From the NCBI RefSeq assembly GCF_008360935.1, contig NZ_SRXO01000005.1:1-64000 (forward strand): DNA of 64,000 bases, written 5' to 3'. The notes beneath the pieces are model-generated. The model did not search any database, had not been told where the DNA came from, and worked only from the letters and a program-made list of their open reading frames with translations. Below are positions 7,885 through 17,279 of this stretch, piece by piece. The stretch comes from Siccirubricoccus phaeus. GTDB taxonomy: Bacteria; Pseudomonadota; Alphaproteobacteria; Acetobacterales; Acetobacteraceae. Position 1 is the first letter of the stretch. Each line of letters begins with the position of its first letter. A program made the position numbers and the translations under genes.

Positions 7885-8514
7885 TTTTGCGGCAAGGGAA
7901 GGCGGCTGATCACGCGGCGGCCGGCGAGGTGAAAAATCGACCAGGGGACCGGCAGGCAGCATGCGTCGGCGCCGCATTCCCCTGCGCCCGAACGGGGAGG
8001 CGCAGCACTTGCCGCCGCCGGGGGCGAGGGTACGGGGTACGCATGCTGCAGCGCCGCCGCCATCCGGAACCCTCGGCGGATGATCTCTGCCGCGGTATCC
8101 GGGAGTGCCGTCACCGCCGCGGCGCTCTGCCTTTGCGCCACGGGGCTCACCCAGCCTCTCCCGCGCTGCGGAGGCGGAACGGGGCGATCGCCGAGCGCGC
8201 AGCCACCCGGCCGGAGGCTGCGCCGCTCTCCGGCACCGCGGCCGGCGGCTGCGCCGCCTTAAGAAAACTGCGCCGACCAACCTTGGGCCATGGCGGTTGT
8301 TGCGCGGTGGGGCTGTCGGCCGACATGCTTTTCCGTCCCTCCGCCGACCCCGCAACTTCACCTATTAACCAAAATGCGGTTAAGCGTCGTATTGCATTGC
8401 ACAATCACGCTTTTCGCCGCCGTGATGATGCCGAATTTGCAATCTGGCTCGCTTGAAGAAGCCGGGTCTCCCGCGTAAGTCGGAGGCCTCGGAGACCGAT
8501 CGGGGAGGTGGGTG
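7885..8514. other. Gene-free region between parE and pdhA
   Basis: I find no credible gene here: the open frames are Arg/Pro-rich shadows without family resemblance. 7885-8340 is GC-rich with several short hairpins. From about 8355 the sequence turns AT-rich and holds TTAACC-N7-GGTTAA (8365-8383), an inverted repeat that could be an operator, and the short palindrome TGCATTGCA (8393-8401). These lie 130-150 bases upstream of pdhA, so they are candidates for regulation of the pdh operon by an unidentified factor. Confidence 0.5.
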
Positions 8515-9543
8515 ATGGCCCAGGCAGCGGAGACCGCGGGCGCGAAGCGGCGCGGGCGAACGGCCAAGGAACCGGCGCTCGGCCGGGACCAGCTCCTCAA
8601 GGCCTATCGCGACATGCTGCTGATCCGCCGCTTCGAGGAAAAGGCGGGGCAGCTCTACGGCATGGGCCTCATCGGCGGCTTCTGCCATCTCTATATCGGC
8701 CAGGAAGCCGTCGTCGTCGGCATGCAGATGTGCCTGGAGCCGGGCGATCAGGTCATCACCTCCTACCGCGATCACGGCCATATGCTCGCCACCGGCATGG
8801 AGGCGCGCGGCGTGATGTCCGAACTCACCGGGCGCATCGGCGGCTATTCCAAGGGCAAGGGCGGCTCGATGCACATGTTCAGCCGCGAGAAGGGCTTCTA
8901 CGGCGGCCATGGCATCGTCGGCGCGCAGGTCTCGCTCGGCACCGGCCTCGCCTTCGCCAACCGCTACCGGGACAGCAACGCCGTCACCCTGACCTATTTC
9001 GGCGAGGGCGCCTCCAACCAGGGCCAGGTGTTCGAAAGCTTCAATCTGGCCGCGCTGCTGAAGCTGCCCTGCATCTACATCATCGAGAACAACAAATACG
9101 GCATGGGCACCAGCGTGGAGCGCGCCTCCGCCTCCCGCGACCTCTCGAAAAACGGCGCCGCCTGGGGCATTCCGGGCGAGCAGGTGAACGGCATGGATGT
9201 GGTGGCGGTGAAGGAGGCGGGGGAGCGCGCCGTAGCGCATTGCCGCGCCGGCAACGGCCCCTATCTGCTGGAGATGAAGACCTACCGCTATCGCGGCCAT
9301 TCCATGTCCGACCCCGCGAAATACCGCACGCGGGAGGAGGTGCAGAAGATGCGCGAGCAGTCGGACCCGATCGAGACCGCGCGCAAGAAGCTGCTGGAAC
9401 AGGGCGCCGCGGAGGCGGAGCTGAAGGCGATCGACGACGAGGTGAAGGGCATCGTCCAGGACGCCGCCGATTTCTCGCAGTCGAGCCCGGAGCCGGACGA
9501 GGCCGAGCTCTGGACCGATATCCTCATCGAGAAGGCAGGCTGA
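8515..9543 (+). CDS. pdhA: Pyruvate dehydrogenase E1 component, alpha subunit
   Basis: A 342-residue thiamine-diphosphate subunit that decarboxylates pyruvate in the pyruvate dehydrogenase complex. The TPP motif starts at [10 protein letters not shown] and ends at the ENNKYGMGT asparagine. The loop [16 protein letters not shown] corresponds to the phosphorylation loop of mitochondrial E1-alpha. GGGAGG ends six bases before ATG 8515; an in-frame GTG at 8512 is less well placed. It is the first gene of a long operon: pdhB follows after one base, then pdhC, two small genes, lpd and lipA. Confidence 0.95.
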   Translation: MAQAAETAGAKRRGRTAKEPALGRDQLLKAYRDMLLIRRFEEKAGQLYGMGLIGGFCHLYIGQEAVVVGMQMCLEPGDQVITSYRDHGHMLATGMEARGVMSELTGRIGGYSKGKGGSMHMFSREKGFYGGHGIVGAQVSLGTGLAFANRYRDSNAVTLTYFGEGASNQGQVFESFNLAALLKLPCIYIIENNKYGMGTSVERASASRDLSKNGAAWGIPGEQVNGMDVVAVKEAGERAVAHCRAGNGPYLLEMKTYRYRGHSMSDPAKYRTREEVQKMREQSDPIETARKKLLEQGAAEAELKAIDDEVKGIVQDAADFSQSSPEPDEAELWTDILIEKAG

Positions 9544-9544
9544 G

Positions 9545-10972
9545 ATGGGCGTGCAGATCCTGATGCCCGCGCTGTCGCCCACCATGACGGAGGGCAAGCT
9601 GGCGCGCTGGCTGAAGAAGGAAGGCGATGCGGTGAAATCCGGCGACGTCATCGCCGAGATCGAGACCGACAAGGCGACCATGGAAGTGGAAGCCGTGGAC
9701 GAGGGCACGCTGACGAAGATCCTGGTGCCGGAAGGCACGGAAGGTGTCTCCGTCAACGCCCCGATCGCCGAGCTGGATGGCGGCGGCGGCGCCTCCAACG
9801 GCGCCGCGCCCGGCCAGGCCGGGCCGGTGACGCAGCAGCCGGCGCCGCCCGCGGCGGCGAGCCCCGAGGTAGGGCAGGTGGCGAAGCAGGCCGAGGACCA
9901 TGCCGCCATCGCCGCCCGCGGCCAGCAGCGCGGCGAGGGCGCGGCCCATGCCGGTGAGGCGGCGGCGACGCCGGAGAAGGATTGGGGCCCGACCAAGCCG
10001 ATCACGGTGCGCGAGGCGCTGCGCGACGCCATGCTGTTGGAAATGCGCCGCGACCCGGACGTGTTCCTGATGGGCGAGGAAGTCGCCCAGTATCAGGGCG
10101 CCTACAAGATCAGCCAGGGTCTGCTGGAGGAATTCGGCCCGAAGCGGGTGATCGACACGCCGATCACCGAGCACGGCTTTACGGGTATGGCGGTAGGGGC
10201 GGCCTTTACGGGCCTGAAGCCGATCGTCGAGTTCATGACCTTCAATTTCTCGATGCAGGCGATCGACCAGATCGTCAATTCGGCGGCGAAGACGCTGTAC
10301 ATGAGCGGCGGGCAGCTCGGCTGCCCCATCGTCTTCCGCGGGCCGAACGGCGCGGCGGCGCGCGTCGCGGCGCAGCACAGCCAGTGCTATGCGAGCTGGT
10401 ACGCGCATGTGCCGGGGCTGAAGGTAGTGGCGCCCTGGTCCTCGGCGGACGCGAAGGGGCTGCTGCGCGCCGCCATCCGCGACCCCAACCCGGTGATCGT
10501 GCTGGAGAACGAGATCCTCTACGGCCACACTTTCGAATGCCCGATGGATGACGAGTTCATCCTGCCGATCGGCCAGGCGAAGGTGGAGCGCGCGGGCAAG
10601 GATCTGACGCTGGTGGCCTATTCCATCGCCGTCACCTGGGCGATGCAGGCCGCCGAGGAGCTGGCGAAGGAAGGGATCGAGGCGGAGGTGATCAACCTTC
10701 GCTCCATCCGCCCGCTGGACGCCGCGACCATCGCCGGGAGCGTGAAGAAGACCAACCGGCTGGTGACGGTGGAGGAGGGCTGGCCCTACGCCAATGTCGG
10801 CACGGAAGTGGCGATGCAGGTGATCGAGGCGGCCTTCGACTGGCTGGACGCGCCGCCGGTGCGCGTCACCGGCAAGGACGTGCCCATGCCCTATGCCGCC
10901 AATCTCGAGAAGCTGGCGCTGCCGACGGTGCCCGACATCGTGGCGGCGGCGAAGCGCGTGACCTACAAATAG
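9545..10972 (+). CDS. pdhB: Pyruvate dehydrogenase E1 beta subunit with lipoyl domain
   Basis: A 475-residue protein made of an N-terminal lipoyl domain (about 1-78, lipoyl-lysine Lys43 in [11 protein letters not shown]), an Ala/Gly/Pro-rich linker (about 80-145) and an E1-beta transketolase-like core from about 147 ([18 protein letters not shown]). E1-beta with its own lipoyl domain is known from alphaproteobacteria and supports that placement. It works with PdhA to acetylate lipoyl groups. The lipoyl domain is nearly identical in DNA and protein to that of the next gene, which suggests duplication or gene conversion. Confidence 0.95.
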   Translation: MGVQILMPALSPTMTEGKLARWLKKEGDAVKSGDVIAEIETDKATMEVEAVDEGTLTKILVPEGTEGVSVNAPIAELDGGGGASNGAAPGQAGPVTQQPAPPAAASPEVGQVAKQAEDHAAIAARGQQRGEGAAHAGEAAATPEKDWGPTKPITVREALRDAMLLEMRRDPDVFLMGEEVAQYQGAYKISQGLLEEFGPKRVIDTPITEHGFTGMAVGAAFTGLKPIVEFMTFNFSMQAIDQIVNSAAKTLYMSGGQLGCPIVFRGPNGAAARVAAQHSQCYASWYAHVPGLKVVAPWSSADAKGLLRAAIRDPNPVIVLENEILYGHTFECPMDDEFILPIGQAKVERAGKDLTLVAYSIAVTWAMQAAEELAKEGIEAEVINLRSIRPLDAATIAGSVKKTNRLVTVEEGWPYANVGTEVAMQVIEAAFDWLDAPPVRVTGKDVPMPYAANLEKLALPTVPDIVAAAKRVTYK

Positions 10973-10990
10973 GGCAGGGGGATCCGTCCG

Positions 10991-12340
10991 ATGGCTACCA
11001 ACATCCTGATGCCCGCCCTGTCGCCCACCATGACGGAGGGCACGCTGGCGCGCTGGCTGAAGAAGGAAGGCGACCAGGTCAAGGCCGGCGACGTCCTCGC
11101 CGAGATCGAGACCGACAAGGCGACCATGGAAGTGGAAGCCGTGGATGAGGGCGTGCTGGGCAAGATCCTGGTGGCGGACGGCACGGCCGGCGTGAAGGTG
11201 AACGACCCGATCGCCGTGCTGGTCGAGCCGGGGGAGAGCGCCGAGGCGGCGCCGAAGCCGGCGCCGGCCCCGAAGGCGGAGGCCCCGGCCCCCGCGCCCA
11301 AGGCCGAGGCGCCCGCGGCTGCGCCCGCTGCCGCGCCGAAGACGGAGCAGGTGGCGCTGAACCCGCAGCCTTTGCCGCCGGCGGAGAAGCCCGCCGCCAA
11401 CGGGCATGCGCCGAATGAGCGCGTCTTCGCCTCCCCCCTCGCGCGGCGCATGGCGCTGCAGGCGGGGCTGGACCTTGGCCAGGTGAAGGGCAGCGGCCCG
11501 CAGGGCCGGGTGGTGAAGGCGGATGTCGAGTCGGCGCTGGCCAAGGGCCCCGCGCCTGCCGCGGCCCCGGCAGCGGCGCCTGCCCCGGCGGCCGCGCCAG
11601 CCCCGGCGCCGAAACCCGCCGCGCCGGCGCCCACGGTGACCGCGCCGCATACCCCGGTGCCGAACAGCACCATCCGGAAGGTCATCGCAAGGCGCCTATC
11701 GGAATCCAAGCAGACCATCCCGCATTTCTATGTGACGATGGATTTCCACATCGACGCGCTGCTGAAGCTGCGCGCCGACCTCAACGCGAAGTCGCCGAAG
11801 GACGGTCCCGCTTCCTTCAAGCTCTCGGTGAACGACCTGGTCATCAAGGCCGTCGCCGCCACGCTGCGGCGCTTCCCCAACGTCAACGCGATGTGGACGG
11901 AGGACGCCATCCTGCAATTCCAGGATGTCGACATCTCCGTCGCCGTCTCGACGCCGACCGGCCTCATCACCCCCATCATCCGCAAGGCGGACCAGAAGGG
12001 GCTGAGCACGATCAGCAATGAGATGAAGGACCTCGCCGTCCGCGCCCGCACCGGCAAGCTGAAGCCGGAGGAATTCCAGGGCGGCGGCTTCTCCATCTCC
12101 AACATGGGGATGTATGGCGTGCGGGAGTTCAGCGCCATCATCAACCCGCCCCAGGCCGGCATCCTGGCCGTGGCGGCGGGCGAGCCGCGGCCGGTGGTGA
12201 AGGATGGCCAGCTCGGCATCGCCACGCTGATGACCTGCACGCTTTCGGTCGATCACCGCGTCATCGACGGCGCGCTGGCGGCCGAATTCCTGCAGGCGCT
12301 GAAGGGCGTGGTGGAGGAGCCGCTGAGCCTGATGCTGTGA
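10991..12340 (+). CDS. pdhC: Dihydrolipoamide acetyltransferase, E2 of pyruvate dehydrogenase
   Basis: A 449-residue E2 core protein. Lipoyl domain 1-78 (Lys43), Ala/Pro/Lys linker to about 140, peripheral subunit-binding domain about 145-182 ([18 protein letters not shown]), a second Ala/Pro linker, and the catalytic domain from about 222. The catalytic motif DHRVIDG is at 421-427 (His422). It transfers acetyl groups from lipoyl to CoA and forms the core of the complex. The TGA overlaps the GTG start of the next gene. Confidence 0.95.
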   Translation: MATNILMPALSPTMTEGTLARWLKKEGDQVKAGDVLAEIETDKATMEVEAVDEGVLGKILVADGTAGVKVNDPIAVLVEPGESAEAAPKPAPAPKAEAPAPAPKAEAPAAAPAAAPKTEQVALNPQPLPPAEKPAANGHAPNERVFASPLARRMALQAGLDLGQVKGSGPQGRVVKADVESALAKGPAPAAAPAAAPAPAAAPAPAPKPAAPAPTVTAPHTPVPNSTIRKVIARRLSESKQTIPHFYVTMDFHIDALLKLRADLNAKSPKDGPASFKLSVNDLVIKAVAATLRRFPNVNAMWTEDAILQFQDVDISVAVSTPTGLITPIIRKADQKGLSTISNEMKDLAVRARTGKLKPEEFQGGGFSISNMGMYGVREFSAIINPPQAGILAVAAGEPRPVVKDGQLGIATLMTCTLSVDHRVIDGALAAEFLQALKGVVEEPLSLML

Positions 12341-12729
12341 TCGACCACGTCTCGATCACGGTGCCCGACCTTGCCGCCGCCGCGCGTTTCTATGATGCGG
12401 TGATGGCGGCGCTCGGCGTGCCGGCGGTCGGGCGCAGCGGGACCTGGCTGGGCTACGGGCTGCGGGCGGATGCGGCGCAGCCCGGGCGCAGCTACCTGGC
12501 AATCTATCTCGGCAATCCGCCGGAGCCGGACTCGCGCCGCCATTGGTGCTTCAAGGCGCCGGACCGCGCGGCGGTGGACGGGTTCTGGCGCGCCGGGCTG
12601 GCTGCGGGCGGGGTGGATGACGGGGCGCCCGGCCTCCGGCCGCGCTACCACCCGCACTACTACGCTGCCTTCCTGCGTGACCCTGCGGGCAACCGCATCG
12701 AGGCCGTCTGCCATGAGGCGGTGCCGTGA
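12337..12729 (+). CDS. VOC-family (glyoxalase/dioxygenase-fold) protein
   Basis: A 130-residue single VOC module. It opens [26 protein letters not shown], carries [13 protein letters not shown] in the middle and ends [12 protein letters not shown]. Metal ligands of the fold can be matched to His3 and Glu123 (approximate). The start is GTG 12337, which overlaps the pdhC stop, so translation is coupled. The family covers glyoxalases, dioxygenases and resistance proteins, so the substrate is open. Its place inside the pdh operon might hint at detoxification of an alpha-keto aldehyde, but this is only inference. Confidence 0.8.
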   Translation: MIDHVSITVPDLAAAARFYDAVMAALGVPAVGRSGTWLGYGLRADAAQPGRSYLAIYLGNPPEPDSRRHWCFKAPDRAAVDGFWRAGLAAGGVDDGAPGLRPRYHPHYYAAFLRDPAGNRIEAVCHEAVP

Positions 12730-13211
12730 GCCTCGCCCTGCGCGACGCCACCGAGGCCGATCTGCCGCTGGTGCTGCGCTACGTCCGCGCCCTGGCGGAC
12801 TATGAGAAGCTGCTGCACGAGGTCCGCGCGACGGAGGACGACTTTCGCCGCCTGCTCTTCGGCAGCCCGGCGCGGGCGGAGGCGCTGATCGCGCGCTGGG
12901 CGGGCGAGCCCTGCGGCTTCGCCCTGTGGTTCTACTCCGTCTCCACCTTCGACGGTGCGCCGAAGCTCTATGTGGAGGATGTCTTCGTCGATCCCGCCCA
13001 GCGCGGCCGCGGCATCGGCCGCGCCATCTTCGCGGAGCTGGCGCGCCGGGCGCTGAAGGAAGGCTGCTCCCGCATGGAGTGGAACGTGCTGGACTGGAAT
13101 GCGCCCTCCATCGGTTTCTACCGCTCCATCGGTGCCCTCCCGCGCGAGGGCTGGACCCTGCAACGCCTGAGCGGCGACGCCCTGCGCGCGCTGGCCGGCA
13201 AGGAAAACTGA
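12726..13211 (+). CDS. GNAT-family N-acetyltransferase, diamine acetyltransferase-like
   Basis: A 161-residue GNAT enzyme. The acetyl-CoA loop is AQRGRGIGRAIFAELARRA, preceded by the beta4 strand LYVEDVFVD and followed by WNVLDWNAPSIGFYRSIGA. The pattern GFALWFYSVSTFDG...LYVEDVFVDP matches spermidine/spermine acetyltransferase-like GNATs, so a polyamine or other amine is a likely acceptor. GTG 12726 overlaps the upstream stop, and lpd starts three bases after its own stop. The acetyl-CoA made by the complex encoded around it would be its donor. Confidence 0.85.
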   Translation: MSLALRDATEADLPLVLRYVRALADYEKLLHEVRATEDDFRRLLFGSPARAEALIARWAGEPCGFALWFYSVSTFDGAPKLYVEDVFVDPAQRGRGIGRAIFAELARRALKEGCSRMEWNVLDWNAPSIGFYRSIGALPREGWTLQRLSGDALRALAGKEN

Positions 13212-13213
13212 CC

Positions 13214-14611
13214 ATGGCCGACACGCAATTCGACGTCATCATCCTGGGCGGCGGCCCGGGCGGCTATGTGGCGGCCATTCGCGCCGCCCAGCTCGGCCTG
13301 AAGACGGCGGTGGTGGAGCGGGAGCATCTGGGCGGCATCTGCCTGAATTGGGGCTGCATCCCGACCAAGGCCCTGCTGCGCAGCGCCGAGATCAACCACA
13401 TGCTGCACACGCTGGATGCCTATGGCTTCGCTGCGGACAATATCCGCTTCGATCTGGGCAAGATCGTCAAGCGCAGCCGCGCCGTGGCCAAGCAGCTTTC
13501 GGACGGTGTGAAATTCCTGCTGCGCAAGCACAAGGTCACGGTGTTCGACGGCCAGGGCAGGCTGGCCGGCAAGGGCAAGCTCTCGGTCACCAAGGACGGC
13601 AAGCCGGTCGCCGACCTCACCGCGCCGCATATCATCCTGGCCACCGGCGCCCGCGCGCGGGTGCTGTCGGGGCTGGAGCCGGACGGCAAGCTGGTCTGGA
13701 CCTACCGGGAAGCCATGGTGCCGACGGAGATGCCGAAGCGGCTCATCGTCATCGGTTCCGGCGCCATCGGCGCGGAATTCGCCAGCTTCTACCTGAACCT
13801 GGGCGCCGAGGTGACGCTGATCGAAGTGCTGGACCGCATCCTGCCGGTGGAGGATGCGGAGATCAGCGCCTTCGTCCTGAAAGCCTTCCAGAAGCAGGGC
13901 ATGAAGGTGCTGACCGGCGTGAAGGTGCAGGGCCTGCGCAAAGCCGCCGACAGCGTCACCGCCATCGTCGAATCCGGCGGCAAGGTGCAGGAGATCACCG
14001 CGGACCGCGTCATCTCGGCGGTTGGCATCGTCGGCAATGTCGAGGATATCGGCCTCGAGGGCACGGGCGTGAAGGTGGACCGCACCCATGTGGTGGTGGA
14101 TGAGTACAGCCGCACCGACGAGCCCGGCATCTATGCCATCGGCGACCTCACCGGCCCGCCCTGGCTGGCGCATAAGGCGAGCCACGAAGGGGTGATCTGC
14201 GTCGAGGCGATCGCCGGCAGGCATCCGCATCCGCTGGACGTGTCTGTCATCCCCGGCTGCACCTATTGCCGGCCGCAGGTCGCGAGCGTCGGGCTGACGG
14301 AAGAAGCCGCCAAGGCCAAGGGGCATGAGGTGAAAATCGGCCGCTTCCCCTTCATCGGCAATGGCAAGGCGATTGCGATGGGCGAGCCGGAAGGCATCAT
14401 CAAGACCGTCTTCGATGCGAAGACGGGCGAGCTGCTGGGCGCCCATATGGCTGGGGCGGAGGTCACCGAAATGATCCAGGGCTACACCATCGCCAGGACC
14501 ATGGAGACGACGGAGGCGGAGCTGATCGAGACCGTCTTCCCCCACCCGACCATTTCGGAGGCCATGCACGAAGCGGTGCTGGACGCCTATGGGCAGGTTA
14601 TCCATATCTAG
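13214..14611 (+). CDS. lpd: Dihydrolipoamide dehydrogenase (E3)
   Basis: A 465-residue FAD enzyme that reoxidises dihydrolipoyl groups with NAD+. FAD motif GGGPGG (12-17), redox disulfide Cys43/Cys48 in [17 protein letters not shown]-binding [12 protein letters not shown], second FAD motif near YAIGDL, and the C-terminal HPTISE (His444, Glu449) that acts on the neighbouring subunit. It is the E3 of the complex encoded upstream. Its stop codon TAG lies in a CTAG that begins a repeat (14608-14726). Confidence 0.95.
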   Translation: MADTQFDVIILGGGPGGYVAAIRAAQLGLKTAVVEREHLGGICLNWGCIPTKALLRSAEINHMLHTLDAYGFAADNIRFDLGKIVKRSRAVAKQLSDGVKFLLRKHKVTVFDGQGRLAGKGKLSVTKDGKPVADLTAPHIILATGARARVLSGLEPDGKLVWTYREAMVPTEMPKRLIVIGSGAIGAEFASFYLNLGAEVTLIEVLDRILPVEDAEISAFVLKAFQKQGMKVLTGVKVQGLRKAADSVTAIVESGGKVQEITADRVISAVGIVGNVEDIGLEGTGVKVDRTHVVVDEYSRTDEPGIYAIGDLTGPPWLAHKASHEGVICVEAIAGRHPHPLDVSVIPGCTYCRPQVASVGLTEEAAKAKGHEVKIGRFPFIGNGKAIAMGEPEGIIKTVFDAKTGELLGAHMAGAEVTEMIQGYTIARTMETTEAELIETVFPHPTISEAMHEAVLDAYGQVIHI

Positions 14612-14726
14612 GGGCCTGCCCCCCAAGGCCCCGGCTCCTGCCCGGGGCCGGACGGGACCGGCAGAAGGCTGAAACAAAGTCTGGTGGCCCGAGGTCGAAG
14701 GCCGCAGGGCTTCGGACTCGGGATAC
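14608..14726 (+). repeat. CTAG-starting repeat, family B copy (diverged)
   Basis: It begins at the CTAG holding the lpd stop codon. The second half (about 14660-14726) matches the family B element at 41291-41412: CTGAAACAAAG, then TGGTGGCCCGAGGTCGAAG, then CCGCAGGGCTTCGG and CTCGGGATAC align base for base with few changes. The first half is GC-rich and diverged. It ends seven bases before the lipA start, so it must supply the lipA leader; no clear ribosome site is visible there. Confidence 0.65.
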
Positions 14727-14733
14727 CCGCATA

Positions 14734-15819
14734 ATGGCGACCACCCGCATCGAAATCCGGCACCAGGCGCATCCCCAGGGGGCGCATCCCCAGGGGGCGC
14801 ATCCCCAGGGGGCGCATCCCCGGGGAGGGGAGGGGGCGCAAGCGCCCCTGCGCCACCCGGAGAAGGCCCATCGCCCAGACAACCCCATCCAGCGCAAGCC
14901 CTCCTGGATCCGGGTGAAGGCACCGACCCACCCGATCTATCACGAGACCCGCGCGCTGATGCGGGACAACAAGCTGGTCACGGTCTGCGAGGAAGCGGCC
15001 TGCCCGAATATCGGCGAGTGCTGGTCGCAGCGCCACGCCACCATGATGATCATGGGCGAGACCTGCACCCGCGCCTGCTCCTTCTGCAATGTGGCGACCG
15101 GGCTGCCCAGGCCGCTCGACCAGGACGAGCCGCGCCGCGTCGGCGAGGCGGTGGCGCAGCTCGGCCTGCGCCATGTGGTGGTCACCAGCGTGGACCGGGA
15201 CGATCTGCCCGATGGCGGCGCCGCGCATTTCGCCGCGACCATCCGCGCCATCCGCGCCGCGGCGCCCGGCACCACCGTGGAGGTGCTGACCCCCGACTTC
15301 CTGCGCAAGGACGGCGCTTTGGAGGTGGTGGTGGAAGCGCGGCCGGATGTGTTCAACCACAACCTGGAGACCGTGCCGAAGCTCTACCCCAGCATCCGGC
15401 CGGGGGCGCGCTACTACCATTCGCTGCGGCTGCTGGACCGGGTGAAGCAGCTCGATCCTGCCATCTTCACCAAATCCGGCCTCATGGTCGGCCTCGGCGA
15501 GGAACGGATGGAGGTGCTGCAGGTGATGGACGACATGCGCAGTGCGGAGGTGGATTTCCTCACCATCGGCCAATACCTGCAGCCCAGCGTGAAGCACGCG
15601 GCGGTGGACCGCTTCGTCACGCCGGATGAGTTCGAGGATTATGCCCGGCTGGCCCGCGCCAAGGGTTTCCTGCTGGTCTCCGCCACCCCGCTGACGCGCA
15701 GCAGCTACCATGCGGATCGCGATTTCGTCGCGCTTCGCGACGCGCGGGAGGCACAGCTTCGCGGTGCGCGGGACGAGCAACTGCGCGCGGCGCGCAAGCG
15801 TGAGCCTGCTTCCGCCTGA
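14734..15819 (+). CDS. lipA: Lipoyl synthase
   Basis: A 361-residue radical-SAM enzyme that inserts two sulfurs into protein-bound octanoyl groups, making the lipoyl cofactor used by pdhB and pdhC upstream. Auxiliary cluster cysteines are Cys85, Cys90 and Cys96 ([12 protein letters not shown]); SAM-cluster cysteines are Cys111, Cys115 and Cys118 (CTRACSFC). The conserved LTRSSYHAD near the C-terminus supplies the serine ligand. The N-terminus carries four copies of HPQGA (residues 13-32) from a 15-bp DNA repeat, absent from normal LipA. A charged C-terminal tail of about 25 residues follows the conserved end. Confidence 0.95.
   Translation: MATTRIEIRHQAHPQGAHPQGAHPQGAHPRGGEGAQAPLRHPEKAHRPDNPIQRKPSWIRVKAPTHPIYHETRALMRDNKLVTVCEEAACPNIGECWSQRHATMMIMGETCTRACSFCNVATGLPRPLDQDEPRRVGEAVAQLGLRHVVVTSVDRDDLPDGGAAHFAATIRAIRAAAPGTTVEVLTPDFLRKDGALEVVVEARPDVFNHNLETVPKLYPSIRPGARYYHSLRLLDRVKQLDPAIFTKSGLMVGLGEERMEVLQVMDDMRSAEVDFLTIGQYLQPSVKHAAVDRFVTPDEFEDYARLARAKGFLLVSATPLTRSSYHADRDFVALRDAREAQLRGARDEQLRAARKREPASA
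14766..14825 (+). repeat. 15-bp tandem repeat x4 inside lipA
   Basis: Four head-to-tail copies of GGCGCATCCCCAGGG, three exact and the fourth slightly changed. Because the unit is 15 bases, copy-number changes would keep the lipA frame and only add or remove HPQGA. The repeated stretch lies before the conserved enzyme domain, so it is probably tolerated rather than functional. Confidence 0.9.
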
Positions 15820-16283
15820 TGCCGACCCATGCTGAGAGGAAAGTGCTCCGCTACACGCCGGAGCAGCTTTTCGACATGGTCGCGGATGTGCGCCGCTACC
15901 CGGAATTCCTGCCCTGGTGCGTCGGCGCCCGCGTCCTTACCGCGACCGAGACGGAGCTGGTGGCGGACCTCACCATCGGCTTCAAGATGTTCCGCGAGAG
16001 CTTCCGTAGCGAGGTGACGCTGGAACGGCCGCAGCACATCCATGTGCGCTACCTGAACGGCCCCTTCCGCTACCTGAACAACCATTGGCGCTTCCACCCC
16101 CACCCGCATGGGACGGAGGTGGAGTTCTTCGTCGATTTCGAATTCCGCTCGCGGCTGCTGCAGGCCGTCATCGGGACGGTGTTCAACGAGGCGGTGCGGC
16201 TGATGGTGCGGGCCTTCGAAAGACGGGCGATGCAGCTTTATGGCAGGCCGCAGGCGCCGCCGGCCGTGGCGCCGGTGGTTTGA
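15819..16283 (+). CDS. RatA/COQ10-like START-domain protein
   Basis: A 154-residue protein of the polyketide cyclase/START superfamily (COQ10/RatA). Signature stretches: YTPEQLFDMVADVRRYPEFLP (about 12-32), RESFRSEVTLERP, FRYLNNHWRFHPHPHGTEVEFFVDFEFRSRLL, and a C-terminal helix with RAFERRAMQLYG. Family members bind ubiquinone and help its use in respiration; E. coli RatA was also linked to ribosome association. The ATG overlaps the lipA stop, so it is probably the last gene of the pdh operon. Confidence 0.85.
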   Translation: MPTHAERKVLRYTPEQLFDMVADVRRYPEFLPWCVGARVLTATETELVADLTIGFKMFRESFRSEVTLERPQHIHVRYLNGPFRYLNNHWRFHPHPHGTEVEFFVDFEFRSRLLQAVIGTVFNEAVRLMVRAFERRAMQLYGRPQAPPAVAPVV

Positions 16284-16473
16284 GGGAGGCGTCGCGCCGC
16301 AAGGCACGCCTTACGGCGCGACTCTCCCTCAAGCTCCCTCCCGCAAAGGGCCGAAAAGACCCTTTGAACCCTTGAGTCTGCGCTTCGGCCGACGGGTCCA
16401 GGACCCATGGTTTCCAAAGGCCTTTCGGCCTTTGGCGGAGGGAGCTTGAGGGAGGCAGAGCCTCCCTCAGCCC
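16284..16473. repeat. Family C hairpin-rich intergenic repeat, copy 1
   Basis: It lies between convergent genes and contains CAAAGGGCCGAAAAGACCC, CCAAAGGCCTTTCGGCCTTTGG and the flanking GAGGGAG/CTCCCTC words. Related sequence occurs at 49864-50040 (largely in inverse orientation) and 58227-58325. The long GGCCTTT/AAAGGCC hairpins make a two-way transcription terminator the simplest role. Confidence 0.7.
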
Positions 16474-17103
16474 TCAGGCCGCCGAGGCGTCGATCCACCC
16501 CACGCACCCATCCGCCCGCCGGTACACCACGTTCAGCGCGCCGGAGGCGATGTTGCGGAACATCATCACCGCCTGGGCGGTGCGGTCCAGCCGCATCACC
16601 GCCTCGCTCACCGTCAGCCGGGCGATGTCGGCCGGCTGCTCGGCGACGATCGGCGGGTGCACGGCCTCCGGCGCCGCCGCGCCGTCCGCCAGCCCGTCCG
16701 GCGCCGCCTCGCCATCGGCCAGGCCGTCCTCCGCCTCCCCGTCCGGCCGCAGCACGGCGTCCGTCGCCGCGTCGCGCGCCTCGGCGAAGCTGCGGGCGTG
16801 TTCGTTCACCCGGCGGCGGTAGCGGCGCAGCCGCTTGGCGACATGGCTGGCGGCTTCCTCGAAGGCACGGTGGGCGTCGGGCCCTTCCCCCTCCCCGCGC
16901 ATGAACAGGTTGCGGCCGGCCTTCAGGTTGATGTCGCACGCGAAGAACGCGGCCAGCTTGCCCTTGGCGTCGCGGCGGAAGGTGACATTGGCCTCCAGCG
17001 CGTGGTCGAAATATTTGCGCGCGATGCCCTCCAGCCCCTCACGGACATGCTGCTGCAGCGCCTCGCCGGTTTCGACCTGCTTGCCTGCGACGGTGATGTG
17101 CAT
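16474..17103 (-). CDS. hpf: Ribosome hibernation-promoting factor, long form
   Basis: A 209-residue long-form HPF. The N-terminal domain (1 to about 100: MHITVAGKQVETGEALQQHV, FDHALEANVTFRRDAKG, HRAFEEAASHVAKRLRRYRRR) binds the 30S decoding region. An acidic Ala/Gly/Asp linker follows, then a C-terminal dimerisation domain (about 155-209: RLTVSEAVMRLDRTAQAVMMFRN and VVYRRADGCVGWIDA). Long HPF dimerises 70S ribosomes into inactive 100S particles in stationary phase. It is downstream of rpoN on the same strand, a common arrangement. Confidence 0.92.
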   Translation of the reverse strand: MHITVAGKQVETGEALQQHVREGLEGIARKYFDHALEANVTFRRDAKGKLAAFFACDINLKAGRNLFMRGEGEGPDAHRAFEEAASHVAKRLRRYRRRVNEHARSFAEARDAATDAVLRPDGEAEDGLADGEAAPDGLADGAAAPEAVHPPIVAEQPADIARLTVSEAVMRLDRTAQAVMMFRNIASGALNVVYRRADGCVGWIDASAA

Positions 17104-17279
17104 ATGGGCTTCGCTCCTTTCCCTGTTGTGACGGGAAAGGCTCCTCCCGGCGCTGCGGCGGCCGGCCCACTACCGAGGGAAAGTGCTACCCAGGGTAGCA
17201 GCGCGCGGCCGAACCGCGTGGATCACGCCTGGCGGCATGCCCGCCTCCGCGGACGGAATCGGGCAGCGCCCGGGCGGGA

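Noticed and set aside
8365-8383. CtrA binding site
   Set aside because: CtrA needs TTAA-N7-TTAA in direct form; here TTAACC/GGTTAA is inverted with the wrong spacing.
7885-8456. Open frames on both strands in the parE-pdhA gap
   Set aside because: Compositional Arg/Pro/Ala sequence, no ribosome site, no recognisable family.
8380-10032. 550-residue minus-strand open frame across pdhA and pdhB
   Set aside because: Antisense shadow of high-GC genes; no domain, and both plus-strand genes are certain.
14766-14825. CRISPR-like array
   Set aside because: 15-bp units are directly contiguous with no spacers and lie in a coding frame.
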